Assembly: GCF_001995175.1 (NCBI RefSeq)
Contig: NZ_MUKN01000006.1
Coordinates: forward strand, 26,920 to 90,919
Length of the DNA: 64,000 nucleotides
Direction: 5' to 3'
From: Rathayibacter rhapontici
Lineage (GTDB): Bacteria; Actinomycetota; Actinomycetes; Actinomycetales; Microbacteriaceae
In this document: positions 16,945 through 28,240 of the stretch, in pieces
How the letters are laid out: the number at the start of each line of letters is the position of its first letter
Position numbering within the stretch: the stretch's first letter is position 1
The notes under the pieces: model-generated
What the model was told of the DNA's origin: nothing
The model's database searches: none
What the model saw: the letters and a program-made list of their open reading frames with translations, nothing else
Translations under genes and position numbers: made by a program

Positions 16945-18201
16945 ATGCCCTCGCGCGCAGTCATCCGCCGCTCCCCGCTCCCCCGCGTCGTGTCCGGCCT
17001 CGCCGGTGCCGGCGTCCTCGCGTTCGCGCTCTCCGGCTGCGTGCCGAACTCGGCCGCCTCCTCCTCGGCGGCGCTCGACGTCGCGATCAGCGACGAGGCC
17101 TGCGACGTCTCGGCCGCGACCGCCTCGGCCGGTGCGGTGACCTTCTCGCTCGCGAACGAGGGCACCGACGTCAACGAGTTCGAGATCCTCGCGGACGACA
17201 AGCTGCGGATCGTCGGCGAGAAGGAGAACGTGACGCCGGGGCAGACCGTGTCGTACGTCGCGCAGCTCGAGCCCGGCACCTACTACACGGCCTGCAAGTT
17301 CCAGCAGGTCGGCGCTCCCATCGGCCTGTCCGAGTTCACCGTCACCGGTGAGGCGACCGAGCAGTCCGCGGACGAGACGGCGGCGACGGAGGCGGCCGTG
17401 ACCAACTACGTGGCCTACGTGAAGTCGCAGGCCGGCGAGCTGCTGCCCGCCGTGCAGGCGTTCACCGACGCCTACGTCGCGGGCGACGACGAGACGGCGC
17501 GCGGCCTGTTCGCCTCGACGCGCGTCTTCTACGAGCGCATCGAGCCGACCGCGGAGGCGTTCGGCGACCTCGACCCGAAGATCGACTACCGCGAGGTCGA
17601 CGCCGTGGCCGAGGGGCTGGACTGGACCGGCTTCCACCGCATCGAGAAGGACCTCTGGGTGCCGGCGCAGGACGCCCTCAACTCCGACGGCACGAGCGCG
17701 TACCTCGACTGGGCGCCGTCGACTCCGGAGCAGCGCGCCGAGTTCGGCCAGGGGCTCGTGGACGACGTGCAGAGCCTCTACGACCTCGTGAACGCCGACG
17801 ACTTCACCGTCTCGGTCGGCGACATCTCGAACGGCGCGATCGGCCTGCTCGACGAGGTCGCCGCGGGCAAGATCACCGGCGAGGAGGACTGGTGGTCGGG
17901 CACCGACCTGATGGACTTCGCCGCGAACGTGCAGGGCGCGGAGGTGGCCTTCGGCAACGTCGAGCCGATCGCGACGGCCTCGGGCGACGAGGGCGCCGAC
18001 CTGACCGCCGACATCGCGGAGCAGTTCACCGCGCTCGACTCGCTGCTCGCGCAGTACGGCTCGATCGACGCCGGCTTCGCGCCCTACTCCTCGGTCACCG
18101 ATGAGCAGAAGAAGGAGCTCTCGGACCAGGTGAACGCCCTCTCGGAGCCGCTGTCGCAGCTCACCCACACGGTGCTCGGCGTCGAGGAGCCCGCGGAGTA
18201 G
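16945..18201 (+). CDS. efeO: iron uptake lipoprotein EfeO (cupredoxin + M75 domain)
   Basis: A 418-residue secreted lipoprotein. The signal peptide ends in lipobox LSGC with Cys32. An N-terminal cupredoxin-like domain (about 45-130, ending EPGTYYTACKFQQVG) is followed by the imelysin-like M75 domain (about 150-400) containing the GxHxxE-type iron site as GFHRIEKDLW. ATG 16945 follows CCAGGAG. It captures iron and passes it to EfeU. The stop codon abuts the efeB start with no gap. Confidence 0.92.
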   Translation: MPSRAVIRRSPLPRVVSGLAGAGVLAFALSGCVPNSAASSSAALDVAISDEACDVSAATASAGAVTFSLANEGTDVNEFEILADDKLRIVGEKENVTPGQTVSYVAQLEPGTYYTACKFQQVGAPIGLSEFTVTGEATEQSADETAATEAAVTNYVAYVKSQAGELLPAVQAFTDAYVAGDDETARGLFASTRVFYERIEPTAEAFGDLDPKIDYREVDAVAEGLDWTGFHRIEKDLWVPAQDALNSDGTSAYLDWAPSTPEQRAEFGQGLVDDVQSLYDLVNADDFTVSVGDISNGAIGLLDEVAAGKITGEEDWWSGTDLMDFAANVQGAEVAFGNVEPIATASGDEGADLTADIAEQFTALDSLLAQYGSIDAGFAPYSSVTDEQKKELSDQVNALSEPLSQLTHTVLGVEEPAE

Positions 18202-19527
18202 ATGGACGACGACCAGCAGGACACCGCGGCGGACGTCTCCCCCGACTCCGCCGCCCCCGTCGAGCAGCCCCGCCGCCTCTCGCGGCGCGGGCTGCTCGGC
18301 CTCGTCTCGGCCGGAACCGCGGGGATCGCCGCGGGCGTCGGCGGGACCGTCGCGGTCGCCTCCGCGACGACCGCGAACGCCTCCGGCGCCTCGAACACGG
18401 TGCCGTTCTTCGGCGCGAACCAGGCCGGGATCACGACCGCGGCGCAGGACCGGCTGCACTTCGCCTCCTTCGATCTCGCGTCGGGCACCACGCGCGAGGA
18501 CCTGATCGAGCTGCTGCAGGACTGGACGCTCGCCGCGTCGCGACTGACGCGCGGACTCGACGTCAGCGAGGAGGGCGCGGTCGGCGGACCCGACACCGCC
18601 CCTCCGGACGACACGGGCGAGGCGCTCGGGCTCGACGCCGCGGCGCTGACGATCACCTTCGGCTTCGGCCCCGGCGTGTTCACCGACGCGGACGGCGCCG
18701 ACCGCTTCGGGCTCGCGGCCCGTCGTCCGCCCGCGCTCGAGACGCTCCCCCGCTTCCGCGGCGACGCTCTCGTGCCCGCGGCGAGCGGAGGCGACCTCTG
18801 CATCCAGGCCTGCGCGAACGACCCGCAGGTCGCGGTGCACGCGATCCGCAACCTCAGCCGCATCGCCTTCGGCCGGGCGTCGCTCCGCTGGTCCCAGCTC
18901 GGCTTCGGGCGGACGTCGTCGACGTCGACGGCGCAGGCCACCCCGCGCAACCTCTTCGGCTTCAAGGACGGCACGGCCAACGTGAAGTCGGAGGAGACGG
19001 ACGCGGTCCAGGAGCACGTCTGGGTGCAGGAGTCAGACGGCCCGGACTGGCTCGTCGGCGGCAGCTACCTCGTGGCCCGCAAGGTCCGCATGATCATCGA
19101 GACCTGGGACCGGAGCCAGCTCGGCGAGCAGGAGCGCGTGATCGGGCGGAGCAAGGGCTCGGGGGCGCCGCTCTCGGGCGGGGACGAGTTCGCCGAGCCG
19201 GACTTCTCGGCGACCGGCGCCAGCGGAGCGCCGCTCGTCGACGAGGTGTCGCACGTGCGCCTCGCGCATCCGTCGGTCAACAACGGCGCACGGCTGCTGC
19301 GGCGCGGCTACAACTTCGTCGACGGCAACGACGAGCTCGGGCGCCTGAACGCGGGCCTGTTCTTCCTGTCGTTCCAGCGGTCGCCGGAGCAGTTCATCAC
19401 CGTGCAGCGCTCCCTCGCGGACGATGCGCTGAACGAGTACATCAAGCACGTCGGGTCGGCGCTCTTCGCCGTGCCTCCCGGGGTGCGCAGCGAGGGCGAC
19501 TTCGTGGGGTCGGGGCTGTTCGGCTGA
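18202..19527 (+). CDS. efeB: Dyp-type haem peroxidase / deferrochelatase EfeB
   Basis: A 441-residue Tat-exported haem peroxidase. The Tat signal SRRGLLGL followed by an Ala-rich hydrophobic stretch occupies residues about 28-60. The Dyp motif GFKDGT places catalytic Asp at residue 256; the proximal-His region HVRLAHPS and Arg region LLRRGYNF are intact. Work on homologues shows oxidation of Fe2+ before uptake and possible haem deferration. ATG 18202 immediately follows the efeO stop. The single copy of a palindromic repeat and a hairpin follow. Confidence 0.92.
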   Translation: MDDDQQDTAADVSPDSAAPVEQPRRLSRRGLLGLVSAGTAGIAAGVGGTVAVASATTANASGASNTVPFFGANQAGITTAAQDRLHFASFDLASGTTREDLIELLQDWTLAASRLTRGLDVSEEGAVGGPDTAPPDDTGEALGLDAAALTITFGFGPGVFTDADGADRFGLAARRPPALETLPRFRGDALVPAASGGDLCIQACANDPQVAVHAIRNLSRIAFGRASLRWSQLGFGRTSSTSTAQATPRNLFGFKDGTANVKSEETDAVQEHVWVQESDGPDWLVGGSYLVARKVRMIIETWDRSQLGEQERVIGRSKGSGAPLSGGDEFAEPDFSATGASGAPLVDEVSHVRLAHPSVNNGARLLRRGYNFVDGNDELGRLNAGLFFLSFQRSPEQFITVQRSLADDALNEYIKHVGSALFAVPPGVRSEGDFVGSGLFG

Positions 19528-19568
19528 GCGGGACGGGGAGCGGGATCCTGCAGCGTCTGAAGGACGGG

Positions 19569-19609
19569 GGTCTCGATACGCCGCTGCGCGGCTACTCGAC
19601 CAGCGAGGG
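19569..19609 (+). repeat. GGTCTCGATACG/CTACTCGACCAG palindromic repeat
   Basis: Single copy after efeB: GGTCTCGATACG, core CCGCTGCGCGG, CTACTCGACCAGCGAGG. As with the other copies it lies at a convergent gene junction in the same orientation. Confidence 0.8.
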
Positions 19610-19623
19610 GGCGGGACGCGGAA

Positions 19624-19655
19624 GACCGGCCGGAGGTCGACCTCCGACCGGTCTC
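19624..19655. terminator. hairpin between convergent efeB and typA
   Basis: AGACCGG-c-CGGAGG pairs with CCTCCG-a-CCGGTCT around TCGA; one internal mismatch. It can terminate both genes. Confidence 0.78.
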
Positions 19656-19687
19656 GAGCCGAGCGGGCGCGCGGGGCGCCCGGCGGA

Positions 19688-21591
<1,904 letters not shown>

Positions 21592-21668
21592 GTGAACGGA
21601 CTCGTCTCGTGTTCTCGTGCATGAAGGGGGACCCTCCATCGTACCGCAGGCGCGCGGCCGAACGACGG

Positions 21669-21732
21669 AGGGCCCCGATCCGGCCCGATCACCCCGCGGG
21701 AAGCGGGACTCTCGGGCGCGGAACGGGGCCCT
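21669..21732. terminator. candidate terminator at the end of the peptide transporter operon
   Basis: AGGGCCCCG (21669-21677) pairs with CGGGGCCCT (21724-21732); a smaller stem CCCGC...GCGGG lies in the loop. The 9-bp arms are perfect but the loop is long, so the assignment is tentative. Confidence 0.5.
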
Positions 21733-21744
21733 CGCGGCGGCGGA

Positions 21745-23471
21745 TCAGACCGCGAACTCGATCCCGGCGCCGGGGATCGCCTCGAGCAGCTCGCGGGTGT
21801 ACTGCTGCTGCGGCGAGTCGAACACCGTGTCGGTCGGCGCGTGCTCGACGATGCGGCCCTTCTGCATCACGCAGACGTCGTCCGCGATCACGCGGACCAC
21901 GGCGAGGTCGTGGGTGATGAACAGGTAGGTGAGCCCGAGCTCGGCCTGCAGATCCGCGAGCAGGCGGAGGATCTGCGCCTGCACGAGCACGTCGAGCGCC
22001 GAGACGGCCTCGTCGAGCACGACGATCTCGGGCTTGAGCGCCAGCGCCCGCGCGATGGCGACGCGCTGGCGCTGTCCGCCCGAGAGCTCGTTCGGGTAGC
22101 GGCCCGCGATGACCCGCGGGAGCGACACCTGATCGAGCAGCTCGAAGACGCGCTCGCGCTGCGAGGCGCGATCGCCGACCTTGTGCACCCGGAGCGGCTC
22201 CGAGATCGTGTTGCCGATGTTGTGCAGCGGGTCGAGCGAGCCGTACGGGTCCTGGAACACGGGCTGCATCGAGCGGCGCAGCGCCAGCATCTCCTTCCCG
22301 CGGAGCTTCTCGGTGCGGCGCCCGTCGATCGAGATGGCCCCCTTGGTGGCCGTCTCGAGGCCGAGCACGAGGCGCGCGATCGTCGACTTGCCCGAACCCG
22401 ACTCCCCGACGAGGGCGGTGGTGGTGCCCTTCGGGATCGAGAACGAGACGTCGTCGACGGCCGTGAAGTCCTCGGCCTTCAGTCCGCCGCGGCGGATCTT
22501 GAAGACCTTCGTCAGGTTCTCGATCTCGATCATCGGCTTCGTCGTGGTGGGTGCTCCCGCGTGGGTGCCCGCCGCGCGGACGAGGTCGACCTCGGCGACG
22601 GCGGCGGACTCGCCGGGCACCGACTCCTTCGCGGCTCCCGCCGTCGACTGGATGCGGCGCGACGCGAGGCTCGGAGCCGCGGCGATCAGGCGCTGCGTGT
22701 AGGGGTGCTGCGGGTTCTGCAGCACCTCGACCGAGGCGCCCGACTCGACGATCCGGCCCTTGTACATGACGATCAGCTTCTCGGCGCGCTCGGCGGCGAG
22801 GCCCAGGTCGTGCGTGATGAAGAGCAGCGCCGTGCCGTCGGTCTTCGTCAGCGTCTCGAGGTGGTCGAGGATCCGGCGCTGCACCGTCACGTCGAGAGCC
22901 GAGGTCGGCTCGTCGGCGATGAGGAGCTGGGGCGCCGCGGCCAGGCCGATGCCGATCAGCACGCGCTGGCGCATGCCTCCGGAGAACTGGTGCGGGAACT
23001 GCTTCAAGCGCTTCTCGCGTCGGCGAGGCCCGCGTTCTGCAGCACCTCGATCGCCTTGGCGCGCACCTCCTTGCGACCGGTCGCGAGACCGTTCGCGCGG
23101 ATGGTCTCCTCGACCTGGAAGCCGACCGACCAGACCGGGTTCAGGTTCGACATCGGATCCTGCGGGACGTAGCCGATGCGGCGGCCGCGGATGTCCTCGA
23201 GCTCGGGCCGGGTCGCCTTCGCGAGGTCCTTCCCGTCGAAGAGCACGGAGCCGCCGGTCACCTTGCCGGAGCCGGGGAGCAGGCCGATGATCGCCGCGGC
23301 GGTCGTCGACTTGCCGGAGCCCGACTCCCCCACGATGGCGACGGTCTGGCCGTGCTCGATCGTGAGGCTGACGCCGCGCAGGGCGGGCACCAGGCCGCTG
23401 CCGGTCTGGAAGCCGACCTCGAGGTCGGTGACCTGGAGCAGGGGCCCCTTCGGAGTGGTCGAGTCGGTCAT
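21745..23471 (-). CDS. fused dual ATP-binding subunit of a dipeptide/oligopeptide ABC transporter (frameshifted in this sequence)
   Basis: One polypeptide of about 575 residues carrying two ABC cassettes (DppD-DppF or OppD-OppF type). Cassette 1: Walker A GESGSGKST, Q-loop VPQDP, signature FSGGMRQR, Walker B LLIADEPTSALD. Cassette 2: GESGSGKST, PVFQDPYGSLDP, signature LSGGQRQR, IVVLDEAVSALD. Each ends with the family's C-terminal QHPYT / QQQYT segment. The frame breaks once near 23018 (GLADAR / EKRLKQFPHQ); one base restores 1728 bp. It overlaps the permease gene upstream by 4 nt and powers import through DppB-DppC. Confidence 0.88.
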
Positions 23472-24430
23472 CGGAGGGCCCTCGCCTTCGGGTCGAGCGC
23501 GTCGCGCAGGGCCTCGCCCATGAGGATGAAGCTCAGCACGGTGATGGTCAGCGCGGCGGACGGGTAGATCAGCGTCTGCGGGTTGGTCCGCAGGTCGCGC
23601 TGGGCCTGGCTGATGTCGTTGCCCCAGGACATCACGGAGCCGGGCAGGCCGACGCCGAGGAACGACAGGGTCGCCTCCGCGGTGATGGCCGCACCGAGCG
23701 AGATCGTCGTGACGACGATCACGGGGGCGATGGAGTTGGGCATGACGTGGCGGAACAGGATCGCCATGCGGGACAGGCCCGTGGCGGTCGCGGCCCCGAC
23801 GAAGTCCGACTGCTTCACCCGCAGCACCTCGGAGCGGAGGACGCGGGCCGTGGTCGGCCAGGCGAACGCTCCGATCGCCAGGGCGATGACGAACACGTTC
23901 CGGTGCGCCGAGAAGACCGACATGATGACGACGGCGGCGAGGATGTAGGGGATCGAGAAGAAGATGTCGCCCGCGCGCATGATGACGGTGTCGACCCAGC
24001 CGCCGAAGAAGCCGGCGAGGGCTCCTCCGATGACACCCGTGATCGTGGTGATCAGGATGACGATCAGCCCGACGGTCAGCGAGGTCGACGTGCCGTGGAT
24101 GATCCGCGCGTAGACGTCGCAGCCCTGCTTGGTGAAGCCCAGGACGCTGCCGTCACCGGGGCCCTGGTTGCTGAAGCCGAGGTCGCACGCCCGCGGGTCG
24201 ACGGAGGTGAAGAGGGTCGGGAGCAGCGCGACCGCGACGATCAGCACGATCATCGCGCCCGAGATCCAGAACATCGGCCGGCGGCGCAGGTCCTGCCAGG
24301 CGTCGGTCCACAGGTTGCTGGGCTTCTCGTCGAGCGAGACGGCGTCGACCGAGGCGATCGGCGTCTCCTCGAGCGGTGCCACGAAGTGATCGATGCGACG
24401 GGGGGCGTCGCGGTTCATCTCATTTGGCAT
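23468..24430 (-). CDS. peptide ABC transporter permease (DppC/OppC type)
   Basis: A 320-residue inner-membrane permease with an N-terminal cytoplasmic segment, TM1 at about 57-78 (FWISGAMIVLIVAVALLP), and five more helices. The BPD_transp_1 domain contains the EAA-type loop GAATATGLSRMAILFRHVMPNSIAPV; the N-terminal OppC_N motif is present. ATG 24430 overlaps dppB by 11 nt; ATG 24418 (residue 5) is an alternative. It forms the channel with the DppB-type partner. Confidence 0.88.
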   Translation of the reverse strand: MPNEMNRDAPRRIDHFVAPLEETPIASVDAVSLDEKPSNLWTDAWQDLRRRPMFWISGAMIVLIVAVALLPTLFTSVDPRACDLGFSNQGPGDGSVLGFTKQGCDVYARIIHGTSTSLTVGLIVILITTITGVIGGALAGFFGGWVDTVIMRAGDIFFSIPYILAAVVIMSVFSAHRNVFVIALAIGAFAWPTTARVLRSEVLRVKQSDFVGAATATGLSRMAILFRHVMPNSIAPVIVVTTISLGAAITAEATLSFLGVGLPGSVMSWGNDISQAQRDLRTNPQTLIYPSAALTITVLSFILMGEALRDALDPKARALR

Positions 24431-25349
24431 AGCGGATCCTCGGGTCGAGTACGGCGTAGAGCAGGTCGACGAGGATGTTCACCACGAGGTAGAACAGCAC
24501 CATGACCGTGACGAAGGAGACGACGGTCGGCCGCTCCCCTCGGATGATCGCCTGGTAGAGCGTGTTCCCGACTCCGGGAACGTTGAAGATGCCCTCGGTG
24601 ACCGTGGCGCCGACGATCAGCAGGCCGAAGTCGGCGCCGAACTGGGTCGTCACCGGGATCAGCGAGTTGCGCAGGATGTGCACGGGCACGACGCGCTTGC
24701 GCGAGAGCCCCTTGCTGTAGGCGGTGCGGACGAAGTCGGAGCCGGCGGTCTCGATGACCGAGCCGCGCGTGAGGCGGATCGCGGAGGCGACCACGAAGAG
24801 CGCGAGCACGATGGCCGGCAGCAGGAGCCGCTCGAACGTCGGCGACCCGCCGACCGTGGGCGAGAACCAGCCCAGCTGCACGGCGAAGAAGGACTGCGCG
24901 ATGAAGCACAGGACGAAGATCGGCACCGACACGAGCAGGAGGCTGACGACGAGCGCGCTGGCGTCGAAGAACGAGCCCTTCCGCAGTCCGCTGATCAGGC
25001 CGATCGTGAGAGCGACGACGATCTCGATGATGATCGCCATCATGGCGAGGGTGAGCGTGACCGGGAACGTGCGGGCGAGGATGTCGTTCACCGACTGCCC
25101 GGAGAAGGAGATGCCGAAGTCGCCGCGGACGACGCCGCCGAGGTAGTAGAGGTACTGCACGATGAACGGCTCGTTCAGGTGGTACTGCTCCTCGAGGCGC
25201 GCGAGGAGCGCGGCGTTCGGGGTCTTGTCGCCGAAGAGGGCGAGGAGGGGGTTCCCCGGCATGGCGAAGACCATGAAGTAGATCAGGAAGGTCGTCCCGA
25301 TCAGGACGGGGACGGCTTGCAGGATGCGTCGGACGATGTAGGCGAGCAC
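24420..25349 (-). CDS. peptide ABC transporter permease (DppB/OppB type)
   Basis: A 309-residue permease with six helices. It starts LAYIVRRILQAVPVLIGTTFLIYFMVF, the standard DppB N-terminus, followed by the MPGNP motif, and has the cytoplasmic coupling loop RTAYSKGLSRKRVVPVHILRNSLIPV. It lies after the solute-binding lipoprotein gene, separated by a hairpin, and before its partner permease. Confidence 0.9.
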   Translation of the reverse strand: MLAYIVRRILQAVPVLIGTTFLIYFMVFAMPGNPLLALFGDKTPNAALLARLEEQYHLNEPFIVQYLYYLGGVVRGDFGISFSGQSVNDILARTFPVTLTLAMMAIIIEIVVALTIGLISGLRKGSFFDASALVVSLLLVSVPIFVLCFIAQSFFAVQLGWFSPTVGGSPTFERLLLPAIVLALFVVASAIRLTRGSVIETAGSDFVRTAYSKGLSRKRVVPVHILRNSLIPVTTQFGADFGLLIVGATVTEGIFNVPGVGNTLYQAIIRGERPTVVSFVTVMVLFYLVVNILVDLLYAVLDPRIRYAK

Positions 25350-25407
25350 GTCAGCCCTGCCTGTTCCGGTGTCGCATGGTGGACCTCATTCGATCGTGAC
25401 CGAACAA

Positions 25408-25456
25408 GGCGCTCCGCCCGTGGGAACGGTCGTGCCGTCCCCACGGGCGAAGCGCC
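25408..25456 (-). terminator. large intercistronic hairpin between dppA and dppB
   Basis: GGCGCT-CCGCCCGTGGG pairs with CCCACGGGCG-AAGCGCC, with an inner AACGG...CCGT-rich loop. Such hairpins after solute-binding genes commonly reduce read-through or protect the upstream message, giving excess binding protein over permease. Confidence 0.7.
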
Positions 25457-25470
25457 CGTCGTGTCTGATG

Positions 25471-27090
25471 TCAGCTCTTGGTGATCTGGTAGAACAGCGG
25501 AACCGAGTTCCACCCGAACTCTACGTCGGAGACGGTCTCGCTGTAGCCACCGGTCACGTTGGCGTACCAGAGCGGGATCGAGGGCAGGTCCTGGAGCAGG
25601 ACCTCCTGAGCCTTCTGGTAGTCCTCGTTCGCGGTCGCGAGGTCGGTCTCGGCCGAACCGTCGGCCAGGAGCTGGTCGAACTCGGGGTTCGAGTAGTCAC
25701 CGTCGTTCGACGAGGCGTTGGTCGCGTACAGCGGGCCCAGGAAGTTGTACAGACCCGGGTAGTCGGCCTGCCATCCGGTGCGGAACGCGGTCTCGATCGA
25801 GCGGTCGACGATCTTGGTGCGCGCCTCGGCGAAGGTCGGGTAGGCCTCGCCCACCGCGTCGATGCCGAGCGTGTTCTTGACCGCGTTCGACACGGCGTCG
25901 ACCCAGCCCTGGTGGCCGCCGTCGGCGTTGTAGGCGATCGAGAAGGTGCCCGTCCACGGGGAGATCGCGTCGGCCTCGGCCCACAGCTTCTTCGCCTCGT
26001 CGGGGTTGTACTCGAGAACCTCGGCGCCCTCGAGGGAGTCGCTCCAGCCGTCGATCACCGGGGAGGTGAAGTCGGAGGCGGGGGTGCGGGTGCCCTCGAA
26101 GATGACGTCGGTGATCTGCTCGCGGTCGAAGGCCATCGAGATGGCCTGGCGGCGCAGCTTGCCCTCTTCGCCGCTGAAGTGCTCGAGGCGCTCCGGGATC
26201 GTGAAGGACTGGAAGACGGCGGAAGCCTGGTTGACCGCGCGGTCGCCGAGGTCGCTCTCGAAGGTGCCGAACGCGGAGTCCGGGATCTGGTCGATCACGT
26301 CGACGTTGCCCGCGAGCAGGTCGGCGTACGACGCGTCCTGGGTCGCGTAGAACGTGATGGTGATGCCGCCGTTGACCGGGACGCGGGGTCCGTCGTAGTC
26401 GGGGTTCACGACCAGGTCGATCTGGACGTCGTGCTGCCACGCGCCCTCGCCGTCGAGCATGTACGGGCCGTTGCCGATCGGGTTCTCACCGAAGGCGTCC
26501 ATGTCGTCGTAGGCGACGCTGGGCAGCGGGTAGTAGGCCGAGTAGCCCAGACGCTGCGGGAAGTCCGACTTGGGAGCCGAGAGCGCGACGGTGAACGTCG
26601 TGTCGTCGACGACCTTCAGACCGGTGAGCTCGGTGTCCTCGTCGTAGCTGAAGCCCTCGATGTCCTCGAAGAAGTAGCTCTGGAGCTGCTCGTTCGAGTA
26701 CTTCGCGCCGTAGTTCCAGGCGTCGACGAACGACTGGGCCGTGATCTCCTCACCGTTGGTGAAGGTGCGGCCCGACTCGATCGTGATGGTGTAGTTCTGC
26801 GCGTCGTCCGACTCGACCGACTCGGCCAGGTCGGGCTGCGCCGCGCCCTCGGCGTCGTAGTAGTAGAGACCGGCGAAGATCTCGTCGAGGATCTTGCCGC
26901 CGCCCACCTCGTTGGTGTTGGTCGGGACCAGCGGGTTCTGCGGCTCGGAGCCGTTGGTCAGGATGATCGCGGCGGAGTCGCCGGCCGCATCCCCCCCGCC
27001 GTCGTCGTTCGAGCTGCTGCAGCCGGCGAGGACCAGGGTGCTCGCGGCGACGAGCGCCAGAGCTCCGAGGCCGAAACGTCTGATTTTCAC
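25471..27090 (-). CDS. extracellular solute-binding lipoprotein for peptides (DppA/OppA type, SBP_bac_5)
   Basis: A 539-residue lipoprotein: short signal, lipobox LAGC with Cys24, then an acidic Ser/Gly linker and the SBP_bac_5 domain (NGSEPQNPLVPTNTNEVGGG..., LRRQAISMAFDREQI, GWQADYPG). GTG 27090 follows GGAGGAAT. It delivers peptides to the permease pair encoded downstream. The ligand cannot be deduced. Expression may be controlled through the inverted repeat at 27257-27272. Confidence 0.9.
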   Translation of the reverse strand: MKIRRFGLGALALVAASTLVLAGCSSSNDDGGGDAAGDSAAIILTNGSEPQNPLVPTNTNEVGGGKILDEIFAGLYYYDAEGAAQPDLAESVESDDAQNYTITIESGRTFTNGEEITAQSFVDAWNYGAKYSNEQLQSYFFEDIEGFSYDEDTELTGLKVVDDTTFTVALSAPKSDFPQRLGYSAYYPLPSVAYDDMDAFGENPIGNGPYMLDGEGAWQHDVQIDLVVNPDYDGPRVPVNGGITITFYATQDASYADLLAGNVDVIDQIPDSAFGTFESDLGDRAVNQASAVFQSFTIPERLEHFSGEEGKLRRQAISMAFDREQITDVIFEGTRTPASDFTSPVIDGWSDSLEGAEVLEYNPDEAKKLWAEADAISPWTGTFSIAYNADGGHQGWVDAVSNAVKNTLGIDAVGEAYPTFAEARTKIVDRSIETAFRTGWQADYPGLYNFLGPLYATNASSNDGDYSNPEFDQLLADGSAETDLATANEDYQKAQEVLLQDLPSIPLWYANVTGGYSETVSDVEFGWNSVPLFYQITKS

Positions 27091-27256
27091 TATTCCTCCA
27101 GTGGTGTGAGGGCGCTCGGGAAGTGATTTCCCGGATGCTGTGTTGGCCGCGCGCGTGGCGACGGCATCGGCGCACGAGAGACTGTTGGCCCCCGCGCAAG
27201 TGCCACCGACGAGACTATGTATCGGCTCGCTATCTGCACAAAAGCATGTGGAAACC

Positions 27257-27272
27257 GTTACACAGCGGTAAC
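27257..27272. promoter_or_regulatory. inverted repeat GTTAC-N6-GTAAC in a divergent promoter region
   Basis: The 271-bp region between the solute-binding gene and the CPBP gene is less GC-rich than its surroundings and holds GTTACacagcgGTAAC. The half-site GTAAC resembles the MtrA half-site, but the orientation is inverted rather than direct. Protein partner unknown. Confidence 0.35.
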
Positions 27273-27361
27273 CGGGAGGTGGAATCCTTGCGTCTTTCCG
27301 CACGAAACCTGCGTGATGGACCGTCCCCACGCAATGCTTCGATTCAGAGGAGGCCCACGCA

Positions 27362-28156
27362 GTGTCCACCGCGCTGACAGGATCCATGCAGCCACGAGGG
27401 CGGATCGGGATCGAGATCCTGCTCGTCCTGGGGCTCTCGCTCGGCGCCTCCGCGATCTACTCCGTCGTGTCGATCACCAACCGGCTCACCCGCGACGTCG
27501 CGCTGTCGGAGCAAACGGCGACGCTGAACGGAGCGCTCAGCGACCGCCCCGCGTTCGACCTGGTCTACCAGCTGCTCGCGCTGTTCTTCGACCTGGTGCC
27601 GGTGGCGCTCTGCGCATTCCTGCTCTGGCAGAGCACCGGACGGCCGTTGGGGCGGCTGGGTCTGGATCTGCGGCACCCTCTGCGCGATCTCGGCACCGGG
27701 ACCGTGCTCGCGATCGCGATCGGCGCCCCGGGGATCGCGCTCTACGCCCTGGGCCGGGCTCTGGGCGTGACGGTGGCGGTCGTCGCCTCGCCGCTGGACG
27801 CGTACTGGTGGACCGTGCCCGTGCTGGTCCTCTCGGCGATCCGCGCGGGGATCCAGGAGGAGGTGATCGTGGTCGGCTACCTCTTCGCCCGGCTGGGCGA
27901 CCTCGGCTGGGGGCGGTGGCGGATCCTGTTCGCCAGCGCGCTGCTCCGGGGCAGCTACCACCTGTACCAGGGCATCGGGCCGTTCATCGGCAACGTGATC
28001 ATGGGCGTGGTCTTCGGGCTGTTCTACCAGCGGTTCGGGCGGACGCTGCCGCTCGTGATCGCGCACTCGATCATCGACATCGTGTCGTTCGTGGGGTACC
28101 CGCTCGCGGTGGCTCTCTGGCCGGAGCTGTTCGCGGCTCCGGAGCCCGCTTCCTAG
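27362..28156 (+). CDS. CPBP-family intramembrane metalloprotease
   Basis: A 264-residue polytopic protein of the CPBP (Abi, PF02517) family. Conserved motif 1 is QEEVIVVGY with Glu166 and Glu167, motif 2 is RGSYHLYQG, and motif 3 is HSIIDI near the C-terminus; these supply the Glu/His metal or catalytic site in Rce1-like proteases. About seven hydrophobic helices are seen. GTG 27362 follows AGAGGAGG. The substrate is unknown; bacterial members are linked to peptide maturation and self-protection. Confidence 0.85.
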   Translation: MSTALTGSMQPRGRIGIEILLVLGLSLGASAIYSVVSITNRLTRDVALSEQTATLNGALSDRPAFDLVYQLLALFFDLVPVALCAFLLWQSTGRPLGRLGLDLRHPLRDLGTGTVLAIAIGAPGIALYALGRALGVTVAVVASPLDAYWWTVPVLVLSAIRAGIQEEVIVVGYLFARLGDLGWGRWRILFASALLRGSYHLYQGIGPFIGNVIMGVVFGLFYQRFGRTLPLVIAHSIIDIVSFVGYPLAVALWPELFAAPEPAS

Positions 28157-28165
28157 CTCGAGCCT

Positions 28166-28240
28166 GTACGCAACCGAGGTTCAGAGCGTCGGAGGCAGGG
28201 TCTGACCGTCTTCTGCCGCCGATCGACCTCGGTTACCGAC
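28166..28240. repeat. 75-bp palindromic element, left copy
   Basis: Ends GTACGCAACCGAGG and CCTCGGTTACCGAC (11 of 14 positions complementary). Same length and end sequence as the element at 29198-29272. It overlaps the stop codon (28233-28235) of the AbiEi-like gene and lies just after the CPBP gene. Confidence 0.6.

Noticed and set aside
27257..27272. MtrA binding site
   Set aside because: MtrA sites are direct GTAAC repeats; here the half-sites are inverted.
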